Shown here: piece by piece, positions 16,089 to 24,708 of the stretch | Layout: each line of letters opens with the position of its first letter | Numbering within the stretch: position 1 is the stretch's first letter | Assembly (NCBI RefSeq): GCF_023630175.1 | Contig: NZ_JALLIN010000007.1 | Span: 62,001-126,000, forward strand | DNA length: 64,000 nt | Reading direction: 5' to 3' | DNA from: Streptomyces cellostaticus | GTDB taxonomy: Bacteria; Actinomycetota; Actinomycetes; Streptomycetales; Streptomycetaceae | Notes under the pieces: model-generated | Told to the model about the DNA's origin: nothing | Seen by the model: the letters and a program-made list of their open reading frames with translations, nothing else | Databases searched by the model: none | Made by a program: the position numbers and the translations under genes

Positions 16089-18564
16089 TCACCGTCCTTC
16101 GGTGAGGCCCTGCTCGAACCAGACGGTCTTGCGGTGCCCGGTGGCGCTGGCACCCCACTCGCGGGCCAGTCTGCTGACCACGCGCAGTCCCCGCCCGCCC
16201 TCGTCGCCGGGGCTCACGGCGAGCATGCTGGGCAGGGCGGGTTCGTCGTCCGTGACCTCGAACAGCAACGCGTCGGTGCGCACCACGCGCAGTCCGACCC
16301 GCCCGCCCCCGGCGTGCCGTACGGCGTTGGTGACGACCTCGCTGACCAGCAGCCGCGCCGTCGCCACGGCCTGCGGCAGATCCCAGTCCAGCAGCAGGTC
16401 GCGGACCAGGCCGCGGGCCCGGGCCACCTCGCGCGGGTCGGCGTCGAAGTGCCATTCGGCCACGTGGTCCGCGGGGATGCCGTTGAGCCGGGCCATGAGC
16501 AGGGCGACGTCGTCCTTGCGGCCGCCATGGGTGTTCAGGGCCCGGATGATGGTGTCGCAGGCGTCGTCCATCGAGGCCGCGGGGTGGGCGGCGGACTCGC
16601 AGAGCGCGGCCAGGCCCTCGCCGATGTCGGAGCCGCGCACCTCGACCAGGCCGTCGGTGCACAGCACCAGGCGGTCGCCGGGCGCGACCCGGACGACGGT
16701 GGCCTCGAAGGGGACACCGCCCACGCCTATGGGCGCGCCGGTCGGCAGGTCGAGCAGTTCGCTGCGGCCGTCCTCGGCCCGCACCAGCACGGGCGGGATG
16801 TGCCCGGCGTTGACGAGGTGCAGCTCGCCGCGGATCGGGTCGTAGACGGCGTAGAGGCAGGTGGCGAGGTAGTTCTCGCCGAGCCGTCGCGCGAGGTCGT
16901 CGAGGTTGCGCAGCAGTTGGGCGGGCGGAGTCTCCATGGTGGCCATGGTCTGCACGGCCGTGCGCAACTGCCCCATCATGGCGGCGGAGTTCAGGCCGTG
17001 GCCCATGACGTCGCCGACCACGAGGGCGGTACGGGAGCCGGGCAGCTTGATGGTGTCGAACCAGTCGCCGCCGATCCGGCCGAGCCGGGTGCCGGGCAGA
17101 TAGCGGGTCGCCACGTCGCAGCCGGGCATCCGCGGGTCGACCTGAGGCAGCATGCTGTCCTGGAGGGTGTCGGCGACGTTCTCCTGGTACGTGTACATGC
17201 GGGCGTTGTCGAGCACCAGGCCCGCGCGGGCGGCGAGCTCGGCGCCCGTGGTGCGGTCCATGTCGTCGAACGCGGCACGGTCCGGGCGGCGCATCAGCAC
17301 CATGAAGCCGAGGACGACGTTGCGCGCCTTGAGCGGCACGATCAGCAGGGAGCGGCCCCCGATGAGCGGCCTGAGGTCGCGCTTCTCGAACGCGCCGGAG
17401 ATGCGGTCGGACAGTTCCTCGGTGACTCTCGGGATCAGCACCGGCTCGCCCGTCACCATGCACTGGTGGAACGGGGTGTGCTCGGGGAAGGCGAACGTCT
17501 CGCCGACCGGCACGGTGTCGTCCCAGCGGCCCGGTTCGTCGTTGTGCTCGACCCAGACCCGGTGCATCACCGTGCTGGCGTCCGGCGGGCCGTCCGGGAA
17601 GCCCTCACCGGCGAGCACCGCCGAACGCAGATGGGTGCCGGCGAAGTCCGCGAAGCGGGGCACGGCGGCGCTGGTGACCTCGCGGATGGTCTCGCCGAGG
17701 TCGAGCGAGGTGCCGATGCCGGAGCTGACCTCGTTGAGGAACTCCAGCCGCTCGCGCACGGCGGCGTACTCTCAGGTCGCGCTCGGCGCCGGCCGGGATC
17801 ACGGGAGCGGCCCGCTGCTGCGGCACGACGGCCCCGGCGCGGCTGCGGCCGGGGCGGCGCGGCACACCCCAGTACGGGGTGACGGGCACTCGGTCGAACT
17901 GACTGAACTCCAGCACGGGATAGCCGAGTTCGAGGATCTGGGAGACGATGCGGCCGCTGAGGTCGGGGCCCATGCTGGGCAGGATCTCGGGGAGCCGCCG
18001 CCTGAGTTCGTCGGAGTCGGGCAGTTCGGTGTGGTTGGCGAAGCCGGGCGAGATGTGCTCGGCCGCCACGTCGTCGTAGCCGCGCTCCTCGCGCAGCCGG
18101 ACGGCGTCGGCGGCGAGCACCAGCAGCCGGAACGGGCCCGGCCCGACCAGGGGGTAGGCCCACCAGAGCACGTCGATCCGCTCGTCGCCGGTGGTCCCGC
18201 CGGACCGGCCGTCCTCGTGCGGGAACTGGCGGGCCCGGCCGGCCGCCGGGTAGGCGGTGCGCCCGCCGAGGGAGGTCTCCAGGTCGGGGCCCAGCCCGTC
18301 GTACGCCTCGCAGGGGTCGTGGGCGTCCGGCATCACGTCGCTGTGCGGGTCGTCGGAGAGCGCGCCGGAGACCGGCAGCAGATCCACCGCCGGACGCCCG
18401 ACCGCGTCCCGCCGGCCGACGCCGAACAGGCGGCTCGCGCCGCTGCTCCAGTGGGACACCAGACCGTCTCGGTCGACGACCACCACGGCAAGCGGAATCC
18501 GGCCCGCCGCGGCGTCGCCGGCCCCGCGGCCGGGAGGTGTGCCCCGCTCGCTGCCATGGTCCAT
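16089..18564 (-). pseudogene. PAS-GAF-SpoIIE-HATPase serine phosphatase, broken by a one-base frameshift
   Basis: Two adjoining reading frames together make one typical Streptomyces phosphatase of ~824 residues. The upstream frame (18564 to ~17773) holds a PAS domain ('LAVVVVDRDGLVSHWSSGAS'). The downstream frame (to 16089) holds a GAF domain, a PP2C/SpoIIE domain ('RLGRIGGDWFDTIKLPGSRT', 'LVVGDVMGHGL', 'LVLCTDGLVEVRG') and an anti-sigma-like HATPase ('LVSEVVTNAVRHAGGG'). Removing the extra base at 17772 makes CTG-GAG-TAC-GCC read through as AERDLEYAAVRERLEF, the usual junction. SpoIIE phosphatases act on anti-anti-sigma factors. Either the gene is inactivated, a sequencing error is present, or the C-terminal part is read from GTG 17759. 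Confidence 0.85.
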
Positions 18565-18720
18565 GGCCCCGGCCCTCTCTCCCCACGGCTGTCCGCAAAA
18601 CGATCTGTACCGCCCGCCACCACGTTACGGCGGCGGCCGGACACGATGTGCGGCAATCCTGGAATTGGTCTCACCGGACGAACCGGGCGCGCGGCACGGC
18701 GCCGGCGGACGCCCGGCCCT

Positions 18721-21132
18721 TCAGTCCTCGTGGCCCAACTGCAGATCGCGCTCCGTGCGGCCGCCCCCGGCGACCTGCAGAACCGTTGCGACCGGCGGGT
18801 AACCTGCGGCGATGACCGTGTACTCGCCGGAGGAAAGGTCCACGAACCGGAACGCCCCGTCGGCTCCGGTGGTGAGGGTGTCCACGACGTTCCCGGCGGC
18901 GTCCAGGAGGGTGACGCGGGCGTCCTCCACCGAACGGCCGCCGCTCGCCCGGACGGTGCCCCGCAGTACCGCGCCGCCCGCGAGCTCGACGTCCTGCCGG
19001 GTCTCCCGGGCGGCCTGCACGGTGACCGGGAGCGCGGCGGGCCGGAAGGCGGGCGCGCTGGCGGCGAGGGTGTACTCACCCGCCACCAGCTCGGAGATGA
19101 CGTAGCCGCCCTCACGGCCGCTGCGGGTGCTGGCGACGACCTCGCCGTGCACGTTGGTGAGGGTGACGGTGGCGTCCCGGACGGGGCTGCCGTCGGCGGT
19201 GAGCACGCTGCCGGCGAGACGTCCGGCGCCGCCGAGGACGACGTCGAGTTCGACGGGCCGCTCCCCGACGGTGACGGAGACGGCCTGCGGCTGGTGGCCC
19301 CCGGCGGCCGCGATCAGCACGTACGAGCCGACGCCGGGCGTGGCGAGCGCGTAGCGCCCGTCGTCACCGCTCGCGCCGCGCCCGATCTGCTGTCCGGCGA
19401 CGTCGATCAGGGTGAGCGCCGCGCGGGGCACCGCAGTCCCGTCGGAGTGCCGCACCGTGCCGCAGACCGGGACTCCGGCGGCGTGCGGCGAGCGGGACGT
19501 CCCGGCCGGGGGCCGGTGGCGGGCCTGCGGGATGGGGGTGGTCGCGGGCACGGGCCCGGTTTCGGTGGCGTTGTGGGACACCAGCGGTTTCTCCTTGAGG
19601 AAGAAGGCGACGAGCAGGCCGAGGACGAGCACCGGGACGAGGTAGAGGAAGATCCGGGGCATCGCGTCGGCGTAGGCGCGGACGTAGGCGTCGCGCAGCG
19701 CGGGTGGCAGCGCGTGCACGAGCTGCGGGGTGAGGGACTCGGGGTCGGGCAGCCCGGCGCCCGTGCGCGGCGGCAGTTCGCGCCGCAGGGCGTCGGTGAG
19801 CCGGCCGGCGAAGAGCGTGCCGAAGACGGCGGCGCCGACGCTGCCGCCGATCTGCCGGAAGTAGTTGTTGGCGCTGGTGGCGGTGCCGAGGTCGGCGGGG
19901 CGCACCGAGTTCTGCACGGCCAGGACCAGGACCGGCATCACCAGGCCGATGCCGGCGCCGAGCACGGCCATCCAGACGCTGTAGTACAGCCGGGGCGTGT
20001 CCACCTCGAGCCGGGACAGCAGCCACATGCCGACGGCGGACAGGGCACCGCCGAGGACAGGGTACGGCTTGTACCGCCCGGTGTGGCTGATGAGTTGCCC
20101 GCCGATGATCGAGGCTCCGACGATGCCGGCCATCATGGGCAGCATCAGCAGCCCGGACTCGGTGGCACTGGCCCCGTCGACCATCTGCAGGAAGGTCGGC
20201 AGGTAGCTGGCGGCGCCGAACAGCGCGACGCCGATCACCAGGCCGACCAGGCCGGTGACGTTGAAGACGGAGTCCCGGAACAGCCGGAGCGGGATGAGGG
20301 GTTCGGCGGCGAAGTGCTCCGCCACGAGGAACAGGACGGTGGCGGTCAGGGCGCCCGCGCCGAGGCCGATGATCTCCCGGGAGCCCCAGGCGTACTCGGT
20401 GCCGCCCCAGCTCGTGAGCAGCACCAGGCAGGTGGAGGCGGCGGCGAGCAGCAGCGCGCCGGGCACGTCGAGGCGGGCGCGGACACGGGGCCTGGGGAGC
20501 TGGAGGACCGCGGTGACCACGGCGAGGGTGAGCAGGCCGAAGGGGACGTTGATGTAGAAGCACCAGCGCCACGACAGGTGGTCGGTGAAGTAGCCGCCGA
20601 GCAGTGGACCGGCGACGGAGGCGACCCCGAACGCGGCGCCGATCAGGCCCATGTAGCGGCCGCGCCGCCGGGCCGGCACGATGTCGGCGATGATCGCCTG
20701 CACCCCGATCATCAGCCCGCCCGCGCCGACGCCCTGGACGGCGCGGAAGGCGATGAGCTGGTCCATGCTCCGCGCCCGCCCGGCGAGCGCGGAACCGGCC
20801 ACGAAGACCAGGATCGCGAACTGGAAGACGCCCTTGCGGCCATAGAGGTCGCCGAGCTTGCCGTACAGCGGCAGCCCGATGGTCGCGGTGAGCAGATAGG
20901 CGGTGATCGCCCAGGACATCCTGTCCAGTCCGTGCAGCTCGCCGACGATCTTCGGCAGGGCGGTGGCGACGATCATCTGCTCCAGCGCGGCGAGCAGCAG
21001 CGCCAGCATCAGCCCGAAGAAGACCAACCGCACCCGGCGCGTGCCGAGTTCGGCGGTCTCGGGCGGTGGGGGCACGGGTGTCCCGGGGGGCGCCGCGACC
21101 GGCTCGTCCCGCACCAGAGTCGTCCCACCCAC
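18721..21132 (-). CDS. MFS DHA2-type efflux pump fused to three carboxypeptidase-regulatory-like domains
   Basis: 803 residues from GTG 21132 (GGGGAG seven nt upstream). Residues ~40-535 form a 14-helix major facilitator pump of the EmrB/QacA type: motif A '[20 protein letters not shown]', '[20 protein letters not shown]', and motif C '[19 protein letters not shown]'. The last ~250 residues are three repeats of a transthyretin-like CarboxypepD_reg domain, each with a 'G.V....G.PV..A.VTL.D..G' start and a 'GEYT' strand. The pump probably exports drugs or secondary metabolites. What the C-terminal beta-sandwich domains do is unclear; they are normally extracytoplasmic while DHA2 C-termini are cytoplasmic. 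Confidence 0.9.
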   Translation of the reverse strand: MGGTTLVRDEPVAAPPGTPVPPPPETAELGTRRVRLVFFGLMLALLLAALEQMIVATALPKIVGELHGLDRMSWAITAYLLTATIGLPLYGKLGDLYGRKGVFQFAILVFVAGSALAGRARSMDQLIAFRAVQGVGAGGLMIGVQAIIADIVPARRRGRYMGLIGAAFGVASVAGPLLGGYFTDHLSWRWCFYINVPFGLLTLAVVTAVLQLPRPRVRARLDVPGALLLAAASTCLVLLTSWGGTEYAWGSREIIGLGAGALTATVLFLVAEHFAAEPLIPLRLFRDSVFNVTGLVGLVIGVALFGAASYLPTFLQMVDGASATESGLLMLPMMAGIVGASIIGGQLISHTGRYKPYPVLGGALSAVGMWLLSRLEVDTPRLYYSVWMAVLGAGIGLVMPVLVLAVQNSVRPADLGTATSANNYFRQIGGSVGAAVFGTLFAGRLTDALRRELPPRTGAGLPDPESLTPQLVHALPPALRDAYVRAYADAMPRIFLYLVPVLVLGLLVAFFLKEKPLVSHNATETGPVPATTPIPQARHRPPAGTSRSPHAAGVPVCGTVRHSDGTAVPRAALTLIDVAGQQIGRGASGDDGRYALATPGVGSYVLIAAAGGHQPQAVSVTVGERPVELDVVLGGAGRLAGSVLTADGSPVRDATVTLTNVHGEVVASTRSGREGGYVISELVAGEYTLAASAPAFRPAALPVTVQAARETRQDVELAGGAVLRGTVRASGGRSVEDARVTLLDAAGNVVDTLTTGADGAFRFVDLSSGEYTVIAAGYPPVATVLQVAGGGRTERDLQLGHED

Positions 21133-21202
21133 GTACCGCTCCCCTCGTCGCACCTGTCACACAGTTCCCGCCGGAACGACAACTGCGGACAAGTACGGCG
21201 AG

Positions 21203-21221
21203 TTACGGCACAAGGTCGTAA
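21203..21221 (-). promoter_or_regulatory. Candidate operator upstream of the MFS fusion gene
   Basis: TTACG-N9-CGTAA inverted repeat about 70 nt upstream of GTG 21132. TTAC/GTAA half-sites of this kind are common TetR or MarR operators in front of efflux pumps, but no regulator gene lies next to it. Confidence 0.35.
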
Positions 21222-21304
21222 GGGTGGTGAATCCACCCGAACCGGTGAGGGGTACAACGCCCCGCCACCGGAGGGCCTTTGGGATCAGCCGCGGGCGGAC
21301 CCGG

Positions 21305-21748
21305 TCACTTCTCGACCTCGCGCGCCAGGTTGGCGAGGACGGCGTCGTAGATCCGCCCGAGGCCCTTGGGGGCGAAGGTCCGCTCGAAGAACCCGCCGAT
21401 GCCGCCGGCGCCCTGCCAGGTGGTGGTGACGACGACCCGGGAGCTCCCTTCACCGGCGGGGGTGACGCGCCAGGTGGTGACCATGGAGGAGTTGCGGTCC
21501 TTCTCGACCAGTTCGCCGTCGGTGGGCTCGGCGACCTCCAGCAGGCAGTCACGCACCCGCTTGCTGGTGGCCTGGAGCCTCCAGTGCACGAGGGTGCCCT
21601 CGCCGTCACCGCCCTCGCGCACCTCGTACTCGCTGAACTGCTCGGGCAGCAGCCGCTGCCGCGTGCCGCTGTAGTCGGCGAGGGCGTCGAACACCTTCTC
21701 CGCGTCCGCCGCGACGACCCGCTCCGTAGTGGCCTCGACCTGCGCCAT
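21305..21748 (-). CDS. SRPBCC family protein (polyketide cyclase/dehydrase-like)
   Basis: 147 residues from ATG 21748, preceded by a CTGGAGGAACGC site. It has the START/Bet v1 helix-grip pattern: 'VEATTERVVAADAEKVFDAL', a 'SSRVVVTTTWQGAGGIGGFF' strand pair and a long C-terminal helix 'GRIYDAVLANLAREVEK'. Such proteins bind hydrophobic ligands in a central cavity. No catalytic function can be assigned. It is encoded 170 nt downstream of the start region of the MFS gene, on the same strand. Confidence 0.82.
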   Translation of the reverse strand: MAQVEATTERVVAADAEKVFDALADYSGTRQRLLPEQFSEYEVREGGDGEGTLVHWRLQATSKRVRDCLLEVAEPTDGELVEKDRNSSMVTTWRVTPAGEGSSRVVVTTTWQGAGGIGGFFERTFAPKGLGRIYDAVLANLAREVEK

Positions 21749-21989
21749 TGCGTTCCTCCAGGACCAGTTTTCTCGAAGTGGGAGCAAGCCAACCACCCCG
21801 GCGCCCGGCCGCCCAAATCGGGGTCGCACGATCATGGGAACGGATGTTCTGTACCGCGCGCGGCGCCGGGCGGTTCCACGATGCGCTCGCCAGACGCGGA
21901 CAGGGCTGCGGGCCCGGCCAGGGCTCGCCCGGGAGGCCGTCGCCGCCCTCACCGCCACCGCCGCCGGCGTGGGCCATCAGGTACTCCAT
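21606..21989 (-). CDS. Doubtful small ORF with a strong ribosome site
   Basis: ATG 21989 is preceded by GAAGGAGTAGTGAC, one of the better ribosome sites in this region. The frame starts MEYLMAHAGGGGGEGGDGLP, with high GC at third positions for about 45 codons. After that codon use becomes unlike the host's, and the frame runs ~140 nt into the SRPBCC gene. It may be a short real peptide whose downstream part has decayed, or only a ribosome site left from a lost gene. I do not recognise the peptide. Confidence 0.25.
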   Translation of the reverse strand: MEYLMAHAGGGGGEGGDGLPGEPWPGPQPCPRLASASWNRPAPRAVQNIRSHDRATPIWAAGRRGGWLAPTSRKLVLEERNGAGRGHYGAGRRGGRGEGVRRPRRLQRHAAAAAARAVQRVRGARGR

Positions 21990-22298
21990 GTCACTACTCC
22001 TTCGTTCGCGGTTCGATGGTTGCCCCTCGGGTCGGTTCCGGGAAGGGGCTGGGTCCCGCCGCAGGTCGCGATCCGCCACGGGATGGACCCGCCCCGCCGG
22101 AGGCTTGGGCCCCCCGACGGGGCGGGCGGACCCGTCTCACCGGGTCTTGCGGAACCCCGGAAGACGGGGTCCAGGGGTGCGGCCCTGACCGGAAGCGGCC
22201 GCCATCGGGGTGCGTCCGTGCGGGGTCCGCGCCGGCACCGGGGAGGACGGGGGCGGTCACGGCCGCCGCATTCAGCAGACACGGCGCTGCGGCCGTTC
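21990..22298. other. Gene-free region downstream of the DUF6415-like gene
   Basis: About 310 nt, GC-rich, without a frame that combines a ribosome site and host-like codon use. The ribosome site of the doubtful ORF at 21989 lies at its left end. I see nothing else in it. Confidence 0.4.
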
Positions 22299-22673
22299 TC
22301 ATGACGGCGGATGCGCCATCTGCTCGTAGTGGTCGCACAGTGCCCGCAGGACCCGGGCCAGGCGGCGCGCGTGGACGACGTCTCCGCCGGGCCGCGCGCC
22401 GCCACCGAGCTTGCGGCGGGCCTCCCCGACACAGGCCATCGCGCAGTACCGCGGAATGCTGTCCTCCGACAGCCGGCCCGCGCGCGACTCCACCTCGGGG
22501 ACCAGGAGCTCAAGATGGCCGCGCAGCGCCACGGTCAGCGCGCCGACCTCCCGAGGGGCCGGGGGCAGTGCATCGGGAGCGTCGTCGGGGCCCAGCAGCA
22601 GATCGACGGCCTCGCGCATCGTCCCGAGGTCCGCCACCTGCGTGCCGCTGCCGTTCTCCACCGCGTCGCTCAC
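22299..22673 (-). CDS. DUF6415-like hypothetical protein
   Basis: 124 residues from GTG 22673, which overlaps the TGA of the small gene upstream (GTGA at 22670-22673). A helical protein: 'DLGTMREAVDLLLGPDD', 'EVGALTVALRGHLELLVPEV' and a C-terminal 'VVHARRLARVLRALCDHYEQ'. This pattern (long helix, 'LRGH...LVPEVE', then 'AR.LA..LRALCDH') is that of the DUF6415 family found near XRE regulators in Streptomyces. The assignment is from memory of the pattern; function is unknown. Confidence 0.65.
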   Translation of the reverse strand: MSDAVENGSGTQVADLGTMREAVDLLLGPDDAPDALPPAPREVGALTVALRGHLELLVPEVESRAGRLSEDSIPRYCAMACVGEARRKLGGGARPGGDVVHARRLARVLRALCDHYEQMAHPPS

Positions 22674-22855
22674 CGGGCGGCCACGCAGCGGGGGCAGGCG
22701 CACGGCGGGAAGGCCGTGCTCACCATCTGCGGCGGGCCGGCCTGGGGCAGGACATCCAGGCAGCCGCGGTCCTCGGTGATGATGCCGGCCCGGTTCACGG
22801 AGTAGACGCGCAGGCGCATCTTGACCCCGGGCTCTGGTCGGGCTGTAGCTTTCAT
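22670..22855 (-). CDS. Small hypothetical protein with CxCxxC motif
   Basis: 61 residues, starting MKATARPEPGVKMRLRVYSV and ending with 'FPPCACPRCVAAR', a C-x-C-x2-C cluster that could bind zinc. The middle 'VNRAGIITEDRGCLDVLP' has another Cys. Its stop overlaps the start of the DUF6415-like gene (GTGA), so the two are translationally coupled. Short genes of this type regularly sit between an XRE regulator and a DUF6415 gene in Streptomyces. Function is not known. Confidence 0.65.
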   Translation of the reverse strand: MKATARPEPGVKMRLRVYSVNRAGIITEDRGCLDVLPQAGPPQMVSTAFPPCACPRCVAAR

Positions 22856-22931
22856 GGTGTCGGCGCTCCTCTGCAGCGTTGGCCATGCCCCCGAACCGTT
22901 CGCCGCGGTTGCGGGGGTCCTGACTTCGACC

Positions 22932-22945
22932 GTAGGAGCGCCTAC
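22932..22945 (-). promoter_or_regulatory. Palindrome in the promoter region of the small CxCxxC gene
   Basis: GTAGG-AGCG-CCTAC, 5-bp arms with a 4-nt centre. On the minus strand it overlaps TATGTAGGCGCTCC, which contains possible -10 boxes for the gene at 22855. It is a plausible site for the adjacent XRE regulator. Confidence 0.35.
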
Positions 22946-22955
22946 ATAGAACTGC

Positions 22956-22972
22956 CGACCGTAATTCGGTCG
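22956..22972. promoter_or_regulatory. Palindrome just after the XRE gene
   Basis: CGACCG-TAATT-CGGTCG, a perfect 6-bp inverted repeat around an AT-rich centre, 6 nt after the XRE stop codon. It could be an operator or a small terminator hairpin. Confidence 0.35.
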
Positions 22973-22978
22973 CTACGC

Positions 22979-24229
22979 TCAGGCAGCGAGGATGCCGATG
23001 CGTGTGGCCAGGTCAGCGGCACGGCGCCGACGCGGTGCCCGAGTTGACTCGACCTCCTCAAGGAGGATCGCCTTGGCGTAGCCGTTGTACCGGATCGTCT
23101 CCGGCGCGGCCTCGAAGGCCTTCTCCAGCGACGCCAGGGCCGTGTCGGGCTGCCCGTCCAACTGGTAGCCGCGGGCCTCCTCGATGCGGTGCCGTGCCCG
23201 CCGGGGACGGGACCTGATAACGCTGCCATCGGCGCGCGCGGCCTGCCGCACCGACTCTCCGCCCTGGTGTAGCTCGACGGCGACCGTCACCGCGTGCGCA
23301 CCCATGATCGCCTGAGAGAAACTCGTGACAGGGTGGTAGTAGTCGACCGGCAGCCGCCTGGCCGCCGCGCGCGCCTGGTCCCAGTACCGCCACGCCGTTC
23401 CGGTCTCCCGTCGGCGGGCCGCGGTATAGCCCAGCTCGAACTGCAGCGCCCCGGAGATGGCGAGGACGTCGTCCGAGGCGTCGGGCAGCAGCGGTTCCAG
23501 GTAGCGGACCGCTTCCTCGTTCACGGCGTCGGCCGCATCGAAGTGCCGGGGCCCGGAGTCGCGGTGCGCCTGCGCGAGGAGCCACGCGGCGACGCCGATA
23601 GTGTGCGGATCGTCGCTCTCCTGGGCGGCGATCATGCCGCGCTCAGCCACGCGCCAGAGCAGGGAGGCATCGGGCTGGTAGGCGATGAAGAACTGCGACA
23701 GCGAGTAGGTCTGGGCGAGCAAGGCCTGCGCGGCGCGCCGCTCGGCGGAGCTGTCAGCGTGCCGTACAAGGGCCTGGGTGTCCCGGATGAGGCCGGGCAG
23801 CAGCTTGCCGATCGCGTCCCGGTGGTTCTTCGCCCCGTGCCGGGCCTTCCACGCGGAGTGCAGCCGCGCCTCCAGGTGAGTCACGGGCGGCGGCTCCGCG
23901 CTGGTGGTGAGCGGGAAGCCATCGATGGCGGCCTTGACGGCGGCGAGCCGGGGGTGGCCCGGCCCGACGAAGAGATCGACGTGGGCTTCGGGGTGCCCGG
24001 TCAGGTCGGCCAGGTCCCCCACCCGCAACGCTTCGGCGATGCGCAGCACCATGTCGAGCCGCGGCGGCTGCTGCTGTCCGTTCTCGATCTTGCGGAGCGT
24101 ATGCGGTGAGATCCCGATGAGGTCGGCGAGCTGGGTCTGCGTCATGCCGCGGCGTTCACGGATGATCTGCACGCGCTGACCGAATCGCAGCGGATCAGCG
24201 TACGGGTCCGGGGTAGCATCTGGAGTCAT
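22979..24229 (-). CDS. XRE-family transcriptional regulator with TPR-like C-terminal region
   Basis: 416 residues. Helix-turn-helix at ~14-70: 'RFGQRVQIIRERRGMTQTQL' then 'ADLIGISPHTLRKIENGQQQ'. The remaining ~330 residues are helical repeats like those of Streptomyces XRE/Tpr regulators (for example 'AAWLLAQAHRDSGPRHFDAA', 'ALQFELGYTAARRRETGTAW'). Such proteins bind DNA and sense a partner or peptide through the repeats. The gene precedes the CxCxxC gene and the DUF6415-like gene on the same strand, so it likely controls this small cassette. AAGGAGGGGC lies upstream of ATG 24229. Confidence 0.88.
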   Translation of the reverse strand: MTPDATPDPYADPLRFGQRVQIIRERRGMTQTQLADLIGISPHTLRKIENGQQQPPRLDMVLRIAEALRVGDLADLTGHPEAHVDLFVGPGHPRLAAVKAAIDGFPLTTSAEPPPVTHLEARLHSAWKARHGAKNHRDAIGKLLPGLIRDTQALVRHADSSAERRAAQALLAQTYSLSQFFIAYQPDASLLWRVAERGMIAAQESDDPHTIGVAAWLLAQAHRDSGPRHFDAADAVNEEAVRYLEPLLPDASDDVLAISGALQFELGYTAARRRETGTAWRYWDQARAAARRLPVDYYHPVTSFSQAIMGAHAVTVAVELHQGGESVRQAARADGSVIRSRPRRARHRIEEARGYQLDGQPDTALASLEKAFEAAPETIRYNGYAKAILLEEVESTRAPRRRRAADLATRIGILAA

Positions 24230-24265
24230 AACGGCCTTGCCCCTCCTTGCAGCTTCGTCACTGCC

Positions 24266-24295
24266 AGATTAGGGGCCGGGCCGGTTCTGTGTGAC
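24266..24295 (-). promoter_or_regulatory. Promoter of the XRE regulator gene
   Basis: On the minus strand GTCACA (-35, 24295-24290) and TAATCT (-10, 24271-24266) with an 18-nt spacer, about 37 nt before the start codon. The -10 is a good match to the housekeeping consensus; the -35 matches at four of six positions. Confidence 0.45.
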
Positions 24296-24708
24296 CGGCT
24301 TCTCACCCGCAGCTCCGGACCCGCGCTACTTGCTGAGCCCGATGCCCCGCCACTGGCCGTGCTTGCGGACGATGGCGCCCTTCTTCTCCACGGTCACGGC
24401 GCACCTTCAGCTCATCCACCGGCTCTCCGGACTCGCCCGCGCCCTGGAGGCTGCGGCGAGCAAGGCTCGGAACTCGCGCACCATCGCCGCGAGCGACGGA
24501 CCGGCGGATCCGCCCCACCGGGTCCGCCGAGGCGGCCGCCCCCGCGGAGCCGACTCAGCTCACCCTCCTCTGAGGGCGTTGGAGGGCATCCCTCGGCCCA
24601 ATTGGGTCAAGTATCGGCGGAACGGGTTCCGCGGAAGGCCGATTCCGGGACGATCCGGCGAGGACCGTGATCACACGGTTCGCGCCACCCTCCGTCCCGG
24701 GAGGACCC
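24296..24708. other. Gene-free region upstream of the tripeptidyl aminopeptidase gene
   Basis: About 410 nt. The right end carries the GGGAGGACCC ribosome site of the next gene. On the minus strand a short frame near 24340-24410 encodes VTVEKKGAIVRKHGQW and a few more residues, ending in a stop. It may be the tail of a decayed gene, but no start with a ribosome site goes with it. Confidence 0.35.

Noticed and set aside
24340..24484. Short minus-strand frames (MVREFRALL..., VTVEKKGAIV...) between the XRE and aminopeptidase genes
   Set aside because: They are 20-25 codons each, in different frames and without ribosome sites. They could be remnants, but there is not enough to call a gene.
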